7,822 bases of DNA, taken from NCBI GenBank assembly GCA_964454745.1, contig CAYVUI010000156.1, positions 1 through 7,822 on the forward strand, read 5' to 3'. The position numbers and the translations under genes were made by a program. Below the pieces are notes generated by a model. The model saw only the letters and a list, made by a program, of their open reading frames with translations, had not been told where the DNA came from and did not search any database. Origin of the DNA: CAYVUI01 sp964454745 (GTDB lineage: Bacteria > Planctomycetota > Phycisphaerae > Sedimentisphaerales > Anaerohalosphaeraceae). Positions 1 through 5,243 of the stretch are shown here, in pieces. The number at the start of each line of letters is the position of its first letter. Within the stretch, counting starts at the first letter, position 1.

Positions 1-53
1 AGAGCATCGGACTGTCGATCCGAAGGTTGAGGGTTCGAGTCCCTTCGGCCTCG
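1..53 (+). tRNA. tRNA-Asp (anticodon GTC), 3' part
   Basis: The 5' acceptor strand and most of the D arm lie upstream of the window. Visible parts are the end of the D stem (1-5), an anticodon stem TCGGA/TCCGA (7-11 with 19-23) around a 7-base loop with GTC at 14-16, a 5-base variable region, and a T arm (29-45) with a TTCGAGT loop. The 3' acceptor strand is CGGCCTC (46-52), followed by discriminator G at 53. G73 together with GUC is the known identity set of tRNA-Asp, which fits the anticodon reading. No CCA is encoded, so it would be added after transcription. An exact copy of bases 11-48 recurs at 5099-5136. Confidence 0.93.
11..48 (+). repeat. 38-bp tRNA-derived direct repeat, copy 1 (candidate attL)
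   Basis: Bases 11-48 of the tRNA-Asp gene are identical, base for base, to 5099-5136 in the same orientation. The block contains a perfect inverted repeat, CCGAAGG (20-26) with CCTTCGG (42-48), separated by 15 bases. That resembles the core of a recombination site, although part of it is simply tRNA stem symmetry. Segments of tRNA 3' halves are classic integration sites, so this is a candidate left attachment site; the intact tRNA is on this side. Confidence 0.6.
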
Positions 54-66
54 CTCCGAAAATAAG

Positions 67-106
67 GCGTAAGTGTATATTTGATAGGCACTTACGCTTT
101 TCTTTT
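67..106 (+). terminator. Intrinsic terminator after tRNA-Asp
   Basis: A perfect 9-bp stem, GCGTAAGTG (67-75) with CACTTACGC (89-97), encloses a 13-base loop. It is followed at once by TTTTCTTTT (98-106) and preceded by an A-rich stretch. It starts 14 bases after the tRNA and should end the tRNA transcript. It would also shield the inward-facing operon to the right from read-through. Confidence 0.88.
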
Positions 107-139
107 GCGCAAGGGGTGCCGGGCGTAATTTTCCGGCGA

Positions 140-192
140 AATCCGTCAAAGTCCGGGCAGGTACGCGGAATCTGTCAAGGTTCGCGTCGAGG
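140..192 (+). repeat. 53-bp imperfect direct repeat, copy 1
   Basis: This block aligns without gaps to 4985-5037; by hand count 39 of 53 positions agree. Both copies begin AATCCGT and end GTCGAGG, and both are preceded by CGGGCG exactly 14 bases upstream (120-125 here). The conserved positions fall in short blocks: GTCCG at 151, GTACG at 161, AATCTG at 169, GTTCG at 180 and GTCGAGG at 186. The main blocks are about one or two helical turns apart. Inside this copy, 142-155 resembles 171-184 (11 of 14 bases, all differences transitions). It is noncoding and may be a binding array for a transposase or recombinase. Confidence 0.6.
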
Positions 193-275
193 TTATTTTA
201 ATGATGAACTCTGTTCAGTGATACTAAGTTTTTTGGGTCAGGCATTGTGTGGTTAAGGAGATGGATATTTTATAC

Positions 276-881
276 TTAGTTGTTTTGTTCAGCGAATAAC
301 GATGTTATTGAGTGACAATATTCACAAGTATATTCTGCTTTTGAGTCAATATATTTATCAATCGCGTAATTTAATTTTTTGCACCGATGAACAACTTTTT
401 TTTGTAGCCTTGGATTTAATTGGCTAATAGTCAAACGTTCTTCTTCTATGGCTTTCCAAATTATTTTTGTGATATCGGATGCTGTCTTTCTAACAGAATT
501 ATTACTTTGTACTTCTTTTAAGATTTGCTCAGCAATAGTACCAAGTTTAGAGTAATTTAAGGAAGCAATATCTCGGTGCTTCTTATTCAAATCTGTAATA
601 CAACTATTTCCTTCTTGTTCTTTTATTTCAAATTGATTACTTTCAAACCATTCAGGTTTCATGAGAACGATGTCCAAAGCGTCTAATTTACTAAATTTTG
701 GACTTGATACAATTGCAAGTATTGCTTCGTCCACATCAGAAGAATCCTGAATATACCAAACCGATAATGTATTACAACTTGTCCTAAGACAACTTGTGAT
801 TGCATCGGCACATATTTCCGCCAATTCAGCTGTCTCATTTTTCCATTTGCTCTTTTCAATTTTTCTCGCAAGAAACCCCAT
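276..881 (-). CDS. Uncharacterised 201-aa protein, third gene of the AT-rich operon
   Basis: I do not recognise this protein. It begins MGFLARKIEK, has no signal peptide or membrane segment, and looks like a soluble, mostly helical cytoplasmic protein with many Lys and Glu residues. It holds seven cysteines (24, 31, 36, 94, 167, 186, 189). The last two form CEYCH at 186-190 near the C-terminus, a CxxCH pattern without the export signal a c-type cytochrome needs; a partial metal site is possible but unproven. The ATG at 881 lies 26 bases inside the preceding gene, with GGAAG 9 bases upstream, so translation is probably coupled. The DNA is visibly AT-rich compared with the integrase and secreted-protein genes. 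It is the last gene of the transcript, and I see no convincing terminator after it. Confidence 0.82.
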   Translation of the reverse strand: MGFLARKIEKSKWKNETAELAEICADAITSCLRTSCNTLSVWYIQDSSDVDEAILAIVSSPKFSKLDALDIVLMKPEWFESNQFEIKEQEGNSCITDLNKKHRDIASLNYSKLGTIAEQILKEVQSNNSVRKTASDITKIIWKAIEEERLTISQLNPRLQKKVVHRCKKLNYAIDKYIDSKAEYTCEYCHSITSLFAEQNN

Positions 882-1584
882 TTACAATTTCTTCCAAATC
901 ACAGATAACTTGATTAAGATATGATTGAAGCCAATCCTCAGAACATTTTACATATTTTAGCATTGTTAAGGAATCTTCATCGCCCCAATTTTCAAAAGCC
1001 CTAATACTGCATTCCTGGACTTCTGGATTTTTATGATTTAATACTGAAAGAGCCATGCTTGGACCAGTAGGTTTAATGCAGTCATAATCTATATTAGAAA
1101 TTATTCTTAAAATTGAAGTAAGTATTTTTTCATCATCAAAATGGTGGTTAAAAAAGGCATTCAACCATTCTTTAGCAACTCGATTATTGTAAATACTCTC
1201 TTGAACATACAAATCTGCATAGTTTTCTGTGCCATATTCAAAAACCTCTTCGTTTATATAGTGCGTTAATGTCTCAAAGAATACTTCTCTCCCCTTTTCG
1301 ATTTCTTGTTCGTCATAAAATGACGTCTTTCCCTCTAATTTCATCTCTTGATAAGTCTGACTTTGTGTTTGTTCTTCTTCATCAGAGGATGGTTCAATAA
1401 ACTTAAGTGCAAAAGATGGTAAATATAGATTAGTGTTAATCAAAGTTGAATATGGACCAGACTCTATATCTGAAAACGAAGGTAGGTTAGTTTCAATGTC
1501 ATTATAATCAGATTTACAAGATGAAAGTAAAGTATCATTTAAAACTTTTAAATTATCGAAATTATGACGCCAAGACTCAACCAC
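856..1584 (-). CDS. Uncharacterised 242-aa protein with HEAT-like C-terminal helices, second gene of the AT-rich operon
   Basis: The start is a GTG at 1584-1582 (MVESWRHNF), supported by AGAGGAG on the coding strand 7 bases upstream, inside the end of the first gene. Residues 1-65 look weakly structured, followed by an acidic linker (SSDEEEQTQ, 66-74). Residues about 95-230 are predominantly helical. From about 150 to 230 there is a HEAT/Armadillo-like pattern, including ALSVLNHKNPEVQECSIRAF (178-197), with a buried hydrophobic spacing and an N-P-E-V turn typical of such repeats. HEAT-like proteins are usually scaffolds binding other proteins or nucleic acid, so a structural partner role is inferred. 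No enzymatic motif was seen. The gene overlaps its neighbours by 8 and 26 bases. Confidence 0.84.
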   Translation of the reverse strand: MVESWRHNFDNLKVLNDTLLSSCKSDYNDIETNLPSFSDIESGPYSTLINTNLYLPSFALKFIEPSSDEEEQTQSQTYQEMKLEGKTSFYDEQEIEKGREVFFETLTHYINEEVFEYGTENYADLYVQESIYNNRVAKEWLNAFFNHHFDDEKILTSILRIISNIDYDCIKPTGPSMALSVLNHKNPEVQECSIRAFENWGDEDSLTMLKYVKCSEDWLQSYLNQVICDLEEIVNGVSCEKN

Positions 1585-2308
1585 TTATTAGCTCCTCTAG
1601 TTGCCTATAAATTTCATTATAATTATCTACTGCTTGATCAATAAAAACACATAATTCTTCATTAGCGAACCTTGTATCTTTATTCTCAGCTATAGTATTA
1701 AAATCAAAATTAAATCCCAGTGTTTCAAACTCTTCTGTTGTTTCATGTTTTGTAAATATAGCCTTTAGCCTTTTAACATTTGTTATTACATTTACAGTTT
1801 CTTTGATTGTTTTGATTTGCATCTCTTTTTGTAAAACCGTTCTATAACCCCACTCAAATAGATCATCGTCTTCATAAAACTTTATAGGCTTTAATAATTT
1901 ATTACATACTCCCGAAAGTTCACTTGGACTAAATTCTTTCATCAAAGAATTAGTTATAAAAGCAAGTCTTGTGCCCTTTCTGTTGAGTTCGTTAAAAATT
2001 ATCCCAGCAATATCCTTAGCTTCCTTGACGAAACCATTAACTTCTTCACCGGAAACAGACTCTACAAAATGCTGTTCAATGTCTAGTCTTTTCGCTAAAA
2101 AGGCTATTCTCCATCTATTGTCCGTTGTTGCAAAACTTAATCTTGGCTCTAAACCGGGCCCATCTTTTCCTAACTCATAGATGATGCTCGGAAGGAAATT
2201 TTTGTCCTTTAATACCTCTAAATATCTTGAAACAGTATTTGGAGACGCATTTATACCCTTGGCGTCCATAAAAACGCTTACTTTCAAGAGCTGATGTACT
2301 TTAATCAT
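1577..2308 (-). CDS. Uncharacterised 243-aa protein, first gene of the AT-rich operon (possibly TIGR04255-like)
   Basis: The chosen start is ATG at 2308 (MIKVHQLLKV). GAAGGG lies 5 bases upstream, and the longer in-frame ATG at 2356 would lie upstream of the likely -10 box. The protein is soluble, without signal peptide or membrane helices. A helix around PNTVSRYLEVLKDKNFLP (23-40) is followed by a strand-rich stretch, RWRIAFLAKRLDIEQHF (65-81). Next come a helix with KEAKDIAGIIFNELNRKGTR (95-114) and a final strand/helix section (FNFDFNTIAEN, then VFIDQAVDNYNEIYRQLEEL). This layout reminds me of the sporadically distributed TIGR04255-type proteins of unknown function, but that is a weak impression. 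The TGA overlaps the next gene's GTG by 8 bases. No catalytic residues stand out. Confidence 0.84.
   Translation of the reverse strand: MIKVHQLLKVSVFMDAKGINASPNTVSRYLEVLKDKNFLPSIIYELGKDGPGLEPRLSFATTDNRWRIAFLAKRLDIEQHFVESVSGEEVNGFVKEAKDIAGIIFNELNRKGTRLAFITNSLMKEFSPSELSGVCNKLLKPIKFYEDDDLFEWGYRTVLQKEMQIKTIKETVNVITNVKRLKAIFTKHETTEEFETLGFNFDFNTIAENKDTRFANEELCVFIDQAVDNYNEIYRQLEELISG
1592..1598 (-). promoter_or_regulatory. Ribosome binding site fixing the GTG start of the second operon gene
   Basis: On the coding (minus) strand AGAGGAG lies 7 bases before GTG at 1584. It sits inside the last codons of the first gene, whose TGA overlaps the GTG. This placement supports translational coupling and decides the non-ATG start. 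Confidence 0.75.
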
Positions 2309-2313
2309 TTTGT

Positions 2314-2320
2314 TCCCTTC
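2314..2320 (-). promoter_or_regulatory. Ribosome binding site fixing the ATG at 2308
   Basis: The coding strand reads GAAGGG, then five bases, then ATG. The strong match and spacing favour this start over an in-frame ATG 48 bases upstream, which has no comparable site. Confidence 0.75.
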
Positions 2321-2341
2321 ACAATAATGATTCCAAGTAAA

Positions 2342-2347
2342 ATTATA
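2342..2347 (-). promoter_or_regulatory. Likely -10 box (TATAAT) of the three-gene operon
   Basis: A perfect TATAAT on the minus strand lies 33 bases before the ATG of the first operon gene, which would give a leader of about 27 bases. No good TTGACA lies 16-18 bases upstream, so the promoter may need an activator or be moderate in strength. It lies just beyond the downstream flank of the minus-strand integrase gene and points away from it. Confidence 0.5.
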
Positions 2348-2539
2348 TCTGTCCACCTCAAAAATACATCCGGGTGATTGAGAATGGATTTGGGGGTAAT
2401 ATTTGAAGTATATTTGCTCTGTAAAAAGTTAAAAGTGATGGATTTGGTTGCGATTTTTGGGAGGCCGAAGGTGGATTCTCAACAAATTTTGATGATCTGC
2501 GCAGGGATTCTCTGTGTTATCAATCCTAAGGGATATGAT
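2348..2539. other. Noncoding junction between the AT-rich operon and the minus-strand integrase
   Basis: This stretch follows the TAA of the minus-strand integrase and precedes the operon promoter. Base composition shifts here from AT-rich to more balanced. I could not find a copy of the 53-bp repeat, a clear terminal inverted repeat or a target-site duplication, so the boundary of the insertion cannot be placed. A short plus-strand reading frame starting at 2378 runs into the antisense of the integrase and is not supported. Confidence 0.5.
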
Positions 2540-3586
2540 TTACGCGACGCGTTTGTAGACGTGATGCAGGCCGCCGAGGACGGAACGACTGACGATTTTG
2601 CCTTTCGTTTGCCGGGCGCGAGGGATGGGCGGGTCTTTGCCCAGCGACATGTGCGTTCGGCTGGCATTGTAATACTCGACGTACTCATTGAGAATATTCA
2701 TCAGATGCTTTTCGTTTAGCACAATGACATGATCCAGGCATTCCCGGCGAAGGGTTCCGATCACTCGTTCACAGTAAGGATTTTGCCAGGGTGAGCGAAA
2801 AGCAGTCGGTTTGTCTTCAATCCCAAAACGTGCAATAGTTGCCTTAAAAGCATCACTGAAGATTTTGTCATTGTCCCGAACGATGTAACGGGTGGTTTCA
2901 TCAAAGGCCAGGGTTTCGCGTAACTGCTGAATAGCCCATCGGGAGTGCGGTCTCGAAGAGACTCCGAGATGCAGGATTTTCCGTCGATCATGCGAAATGG
3001 CGACAAAGACATAGATGGCCTGGAAACAGAGGCTTCGTACCACCATGAAATCAATGCCAATCGTTGACAGAGAATGATTTCGTAAAAACGTCAGCCAACT
3101 GCCAACTTTCTCGGGGCTGGACTTGGGTTTTTGCATGTATTTGGCGACGGTATTTTCACAAACACAATAGCCCAGCTTTGCCAATTCACCCTGAATGCGC
3201 TGCGGGGACCAGAGAGGGTTTTCTTTTTGAAGCTTGCGGATCAGCTGAATCAAGTCCCAATCGATTTTTGGACGACCGACACTTTTGGATTTCCGTCGCC
3301 AGTAATACTTGAATCCCTTGCGATGCCAACCAATTACGGTTTCCGGCTTAACTACAATCAGCGCAGATTTCCAGTTGTCCCAGATATTTGAGAGCCATAT
3401 CCAAAAGGCACGGTCGGCATTGGTGATTTTCGGCTTCTTGATCGTTCGCTGCTGAATGATCAACTGCTGGCGAAGGGCAACGTTCTCAAGAGCCAATTGG
3501 CGACGGCTTTTGAACAGAGCGAAGAAGAGGATTGCGATGAGCTTACACAGTATTTTCAAGTTGCGATCTCCCGGGTTTTGAGTCAT
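2540..3586 (-). CDS. DDE integrase-core (rve_3-type) transposase, family 1
   Basis: This is an RNase H-fold transposase of the retroviral-integrase superfamily. The N-terminal part holds LALENVALRQQL (31-42) and a VVKPETVIGWHRKGFKYYWR stretch (78-97), followed by GRPKID and the helix-turn-helix-like LWSPQRIQGELAKLGY (125-140). The catalytic core has D179 (in IGIDF), D238 (in VRDND) and E273 (in NPYCERVIGTLRREC). D238 and E273 are 35 apart, the classic DD35E spacing. The C-terminal THMSLGKDPP and GGLHHVYKR motifs are typical of the family, and the 348-aa length is full size. The ATG at 3586 is preceded by AGGG at 4 bases. A TTG at 3559 (MKILCKLIAI) with GGGAG at 8 bases is a strong alternative and mimics the start of the divergent neighbour. 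All key residues are intact, so it may be active. Confidence 0.9.
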   Translation of the reverse strand: MTQNPGDRNLKILCKLIAILFFALFKSRRQLALENVALRQQLIIQQRTIKKPKITNADRAFWIWLSNIWDNWKSALIVVKPETVIGWHRKGFKYYWRRKSKSVGRPKIDWDLIQLIRKLQKENPLWSPQRIQGELAKLGYCVCENTVAKYMQKPKSSPEKVGSWLTFLRNHSLSTIGIDFMVVRSLCFQAIYVFVAISHDRRKILHLGVSSRPHSRWAIQQLRETLAFDETTRYIVRDNDKIFSDAFKATIARFGIEDKPTAFRSPWQNPYCERVIGTLRRECLDHVIVLNEKHLMNILNEYVEYYNASRTHMSLGKDPPIPRARQTKGKIVSRSVLGGLHHVYKRVA

Positions 3587-3664
3587 AATACCCTATCAGT
3601 TTATGTCAGAATATATACAAGAACAAGCGGGAAAAGCATACACTTTGAAAATGGAGTTTCTACG
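3587..3664. promoter_or_regulatory. Shared intergenic region between divergent integrases
   Basis: These 78 bases separate the minus ATG at 3586 from the plus TTG at 3665 and must hold or overlap the start signals of both genes. It is AT-rich (for example AATATATAC around 3610) but I see no clear -35/-10 pair in either direction. Both genes have a candidate TTG start with a GGAG-type site 8 bases upstream. Confidence 0.4.
3653..3656 (+). promoter_or_regulatory. Ribosome binding site deciding the TTG start of the plus-strand integrase
   Basis: GGAG lies 8 bases before TTG at 3665. The in-frame ATG at 3497 has no such site and would overlap the divergent integrase gene by about 90 bases. The protein from the TTG begins MKIKRYQMLLMMLAGW, which matches my memory of how this transposase family starts. 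Confidence 0.65.
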
Positions 3665-4741
3665 TTGAAGATCAAACGCTATCAAATGCTTCTGATGATG
3701 CTGGCGGGATGGATCAATCGACGGCAGCAGGAAGCAATTCACTATCTCATCGAGGAAAACAGAATCCTCAAAGAGAAGTATCTTACCGAGACAGGCAAAA
3801 AACGTATTTTGCTCAATGACCGCCAAAGAAGGCGGCTGGCGGTTCTGGCGCATCAGGTAGGCCGCAAGATGATGTATGATATTTCCTGTGCGTTCTCGCC
3901 GGACACGGTACTGGCCTGGTATCGCAGGCTGGTGGCAGCGAAATACGATGGCTCCAGGAACCGCAGCAAATACGGCCGGCCCACGATTTCTGATGAAACC
4001 CGGCAGCAAATCGTTACTATCGCAAAAAACCATAAACATCTCGGCTGTCGCATGCTCTATGGCTATCTGAAATACCTGGGAATCCGGGTTTCCATTGCCT
4101 CAATCAGCCGAATCCTGCGTGACGCCGGGATTGAGCCTGCACCGGACCGGCCCGAGCGTACGACCTGGACGGAATTTATCAAGAGCCACTGGGAGTCATT
4201 GGCGGCCATCGATTTCTTCAGCAAGGAGATTTTCACCCGGCGTGGCCTGGTTCGCTATATGGTTTTGGTAGTAATGGAATGCAAAACCCGCAAAGTGGAA
4301 ATCGCGGGGGTGATCCCACAGGCTAATGAAGTCTGGATGAAGCAGGTAGCCCGGAACCTTACTGACCCTATGGAGGGATTTTTAAAAGATAAGGATTGCA
4401 TTATCCTGGACCGTGATCCGGTATTTTCGGAGGCGTTTCGCAAGATGCTGGGCGATTATGGAGTAAAACCCATGCAAACGCAGCCGGCATCGCCGAATAT
4501 GAGTCCATATATTGAGCGATTTGTCCGGAGCATCAAGCATGAGTGTTTGAATCAGATGCTGATCTTTGGGGAGGAGCATTTGCGTTATTGTGTAGAGCAG
4601 TATTGTGAATTTTACCATACCGCCCGCCCGCATGGCGGGTTGAATTATGATATGATCGAGCCTCCCCCGCCGGAGGAAGGCGAGGTGGCCTGTAAAAAAT
4701 GGCTCGGTGGTGTCATGAAGAGCTGGCACCGGGCGGCTTGA
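3665..4741 (+). CDS. DDE integrase-core (rve_3-type) transposase, family 2
   Basis: With the TTG start the protein has 358 residues, the normal size for this family. It opens with MKIKRYQMLLMMLAGWINRR, then KKRILLNDRQRRRLAVLA (45-62) and SPDTVLAWYRRLVAAKYD (78-95). GRPTISDETRQQIV and a helix-turn-helix-like part up to about 155 follow. The catalytic core has D183 (AIDFF), D249 (ILDRDPVF) and E284 (PYIERFVRSIKHECL), again 35 residues between the last two. The end carries YHTARPHGGLN and WLGGVMKSWHRAA. It differs clearly from the divergent family-1 integrase, so the two are not a recent duplication. It should cut and join transposon or element DNA ends; the ends it acts on are not established here, although the 53-bp repeats are candidates. 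Confidence 0.9.
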   Translation: MKIKRYQMLLMMLAGWINRRQQEAIHYLIEENRILKEKYLTETGKKRILLNDRQRRRLAVLAHQVGRKMMYDISCAFSPDTVLAWYRRLVAAKYDGSRNRSKYGRPTISDETRQQIVTIAKNHKHLGCRMLYGYLKYLGIRVSIASISRILRDAGIEPAPDRPERTTWTEFIKSHWESLAAIDFFSKEIFTRRGLVRYMVLVVMECKTRKVEIAGVIPQANEVWMKQVARNLTDPMEGFLKDKDCIILDRDPVFSEAFRKMLGDYGVKPMQTQPASPNMSPYIERFVRSIKHECLNQMLIFGEEHLRYCVEQYCEFYHTARPHGGLNYDMIEPPPPEEGEVACKKWLGGVMKSWHRAA

Positions 4742-4790
4742 GGCGTTCCTTTGACTTTTGATGCGCTTCTAAGGGAGCCGAAAGAACGCC
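4742..4790 (+). other. Stem-loop directly after the family-2 integrase stop
   Basis: GGCGTTC (4742-4748) pairs perfectly with GAACGCC (4784-4790), and four more pairs form after one mismatch. The loop is about 25 bases and no T-tract follows, so it is not a standard intrinsic terminator. It ends just before the TTGACA at 4792. Confidence 0.45.
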
Positions 4791-4791
4791 A

Positions 4792-4819
4792 TTGACAGGC
4801 TGTTTGGATCGTATAGAAT
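4792..4819 (+). promoter_or_regulatory. Sigma70-like promoter with no gene downstream
   Basis: TTGACA (4792-4797), a 16-base spacer and TAGAAT (4814-4819) make the best sigma70 match I found in the window. Transcription would start near 4826 and run right through inverted repeats, the second 53-bp repeat and the tRNA-like segment, toward the 3' end of the convergent 802-codon gene. No credible plus-strand reading frame follows, so it could drive a small RNA, an outward-reading element transcript, or be a relic. Confidence 0.45.
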
Positions 4820-4984
4820 GTAAAGCAGCTTAGAATGGAACTCCGAGGCTTCTCGGGGCAGCCAAAAGAAGCCGAGGGTTGCAACCTGACGCACGAGGTT
4901 TGATTGGATTGCAAAGTTTTTGAAATCCTGAGCCTTTTATTGGTTTTAAGCGACAATCGAAACACGGGCGATCTGGCGGGTTAA
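4820..4984 (+). other. Gene-free region with competing inverted repeats
   Basis: CCGAG (4843-4847) can pair with CTCGG (4852-4856), while the overlapping GGCTTCT (4847-4853) can instead pair with AGAAGCC (4867-4873); the two hairpins exclude each other. A perfect palindrome GGTTGCAACC follows at 4877-4886. No coding potential is apparent. The rest up to the second 53-bp repeat shows nothing recognisable apart from CGGGCG at 4965, which is also conserved upstream of the first repeat. Confidence 0.35.
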
Positions 4985-5037
4985 AATCCGTTACCGTCCG
5001 TTAGAGTACGCCCAATCTGGCAGGGTTTGTGTCGAGG
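4985..5037 (+). repeat. 53-bp imperfect direct repeat, copy 2
   Basis: This copy aligns without gaps to 140-192 and has the same orientation. Conserved blocks are AATCCGT (4985), GTCCG (4996), GTACGC (5006), AATCTG (5014) and GTCGAGG (5031); the bases between are diverged. CGGGCG lies 14 bases upstream, as at copy 1. The pair flanks the operon and both integrases, just inside the tRNA-derived repeats. Confidence 0.6.
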
Positions 5038-5062
5038 GCGGAATTTCATCTTTTTATAAGTC

Positions 5063-5068
5063 TATAAT
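5063..5068 (+). promoter_or_regulatory. -10-like TATAAT upstream of the tRNA-like segment
   Basis: A perfect TATAAT lies about 20 bases upstream of a possible tRNA-like 5' end near 5089, the distance common for tRNA promoters. No convincing -35 is seen. It may be the relic promoter of a tRNA pseudogene. Confidence 0.3.
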
Positions 5069-5098
5069 TTTCCAATCGTTACCGAAACCGGGCCGAAC

Positions 5099-5136
5099 AC
5101 TGTCGATCCGAAGGTTGAGGGTTCGAGTCCCTTCGG
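5099..5136 (+). repeat. 38-bp tRNA-derived direct repeat, copy 2 (candidate attR)
   Basis: This is identical to 11-48 over all 38 bases, then diverges at 5137, where the tRNA has C and this copy has G. It marks the right edge of the accessory segment, 108 bases before the end of the convergent secreted-protein gene. Confidence 0.6.
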
Positions 5137-5160
5137 GGTTCGAGCCCCTTCGGGGTTGAG
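5120..5160 (+). repeat. Tandem 17-bp repeat derived from the tRNA T arm
   Basis: Unit 1 is GGTTCGAGTCCCTTCGG (5120-5136). Unit 2 (5137-5153) differs only by C for T at the ninth base, and a third unit is cut short (5154-5160). The C in unit 2 allows a perfect GGGG/CCCC hairpin around TTCGAG. Replication slippage on a tRNA fragment is the simplest origin. Confidence 0.75.
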
Positions 5161-5243
5161 TAATATTAAAACTTAAAGTTGCAACTATCAGAAAAGAAAA
5201 TCAAGCCGAATCTTGAAGGTATATTAGTGGTCATAAGATCTGA
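5161..5243. other. AT-rich junction between tRNA-like repeats and the secreted-protein gene
   Basis: No gene or clear terminator is visible here. Reading the minus-strand gene past its TAA gives about 25 further codons without domain character, so there is no obvious lost C-terminal segment in the same frame. Confidence 0.4.

Larger units (their letters stand above)
11..5136. mobile_element. Putative genomic island bounded by tRNA-Asp repeats
   Basis: The segment between the two 38-bp tRNA-Asp-derived repeats contains only accessory-type content: an AT-rich three-gene operon of unknown function, two DDE integrase genes, and a pair of diverged 53-bp repeats just inside the borders. The genes to the right look like ordinary secreted polysaccharide-related genes. 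Against a simple tRNA-site integration, no tyrosine or serine integrase is present, and the right copy lacks the last bases of the tRNA (after 5136 it goes into a tandem repeat). The element may be decayed, mobilised in trans, or be a rearranged locus with a tRNA pseudogene at one end. Confidence 0.45.
5089..5160 (+). pseudogene. Degenerate tRNA-Asp copy, lacking the D arm, with tandem T-arm repeats
   Basis: Bases 5099-5136 copy the anticodon arm (GTC), variable region and T arm of the tRNA at the window start exactly. Just upstream, CGGGCCG (5089-5095) matches 5 of 7 bases of the acceptor 5' strand GAGGCCG predicted from the left tRNA, so this may be a tRNA that lost its D arm. The acceptor 3' strand and discriminator are absent. 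Instead the 17-base unit at 5120-5136 is repeated at 5137-5153 with one change (T to C), and a GGTTGAG remnant follows. It cannot form a normal tRNA. It may equally be a worn right attachment site. Confidence 0.5.

Noticed and set aside
311..326. CxxCH (CEYCH, residues 186-190) at the end of the third operon protein as a haem c attachment motif
   Set aside because: The protein has no signal peptide or transmembrane helix, so it would not reach the compartment where c-type haem is attached. The motif is short enough to occur by chance.
2309..2356. ATG at 2356 as the start of the first operon gene
   Set aside because: It lies upstream of the TATAAT box and has no good ribosome site, whereas ATG 2308 has GAAGGG at 5 bases.
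2378..2719. Plus-strand 113-codon reading frame
   Set aside because: Its second half is antisense to the C-terminus of the minus-strand integrase, and it shows no recognisable protein features or ribosome site.
3497..3664. ATG at 3497 as the start of the plus-strand integrase
   Set aside because: It would add 56 residues unlike the family and overlap the divergent integrase gene. The TTG at 3665 has GGAG at 8 bases and gives the normal N-terminus.
4742..4790. Stem-loop after the family-2 integrase as an intrinsic terminator
   Set aside because: The loop is long and no T-tract follows the stem.
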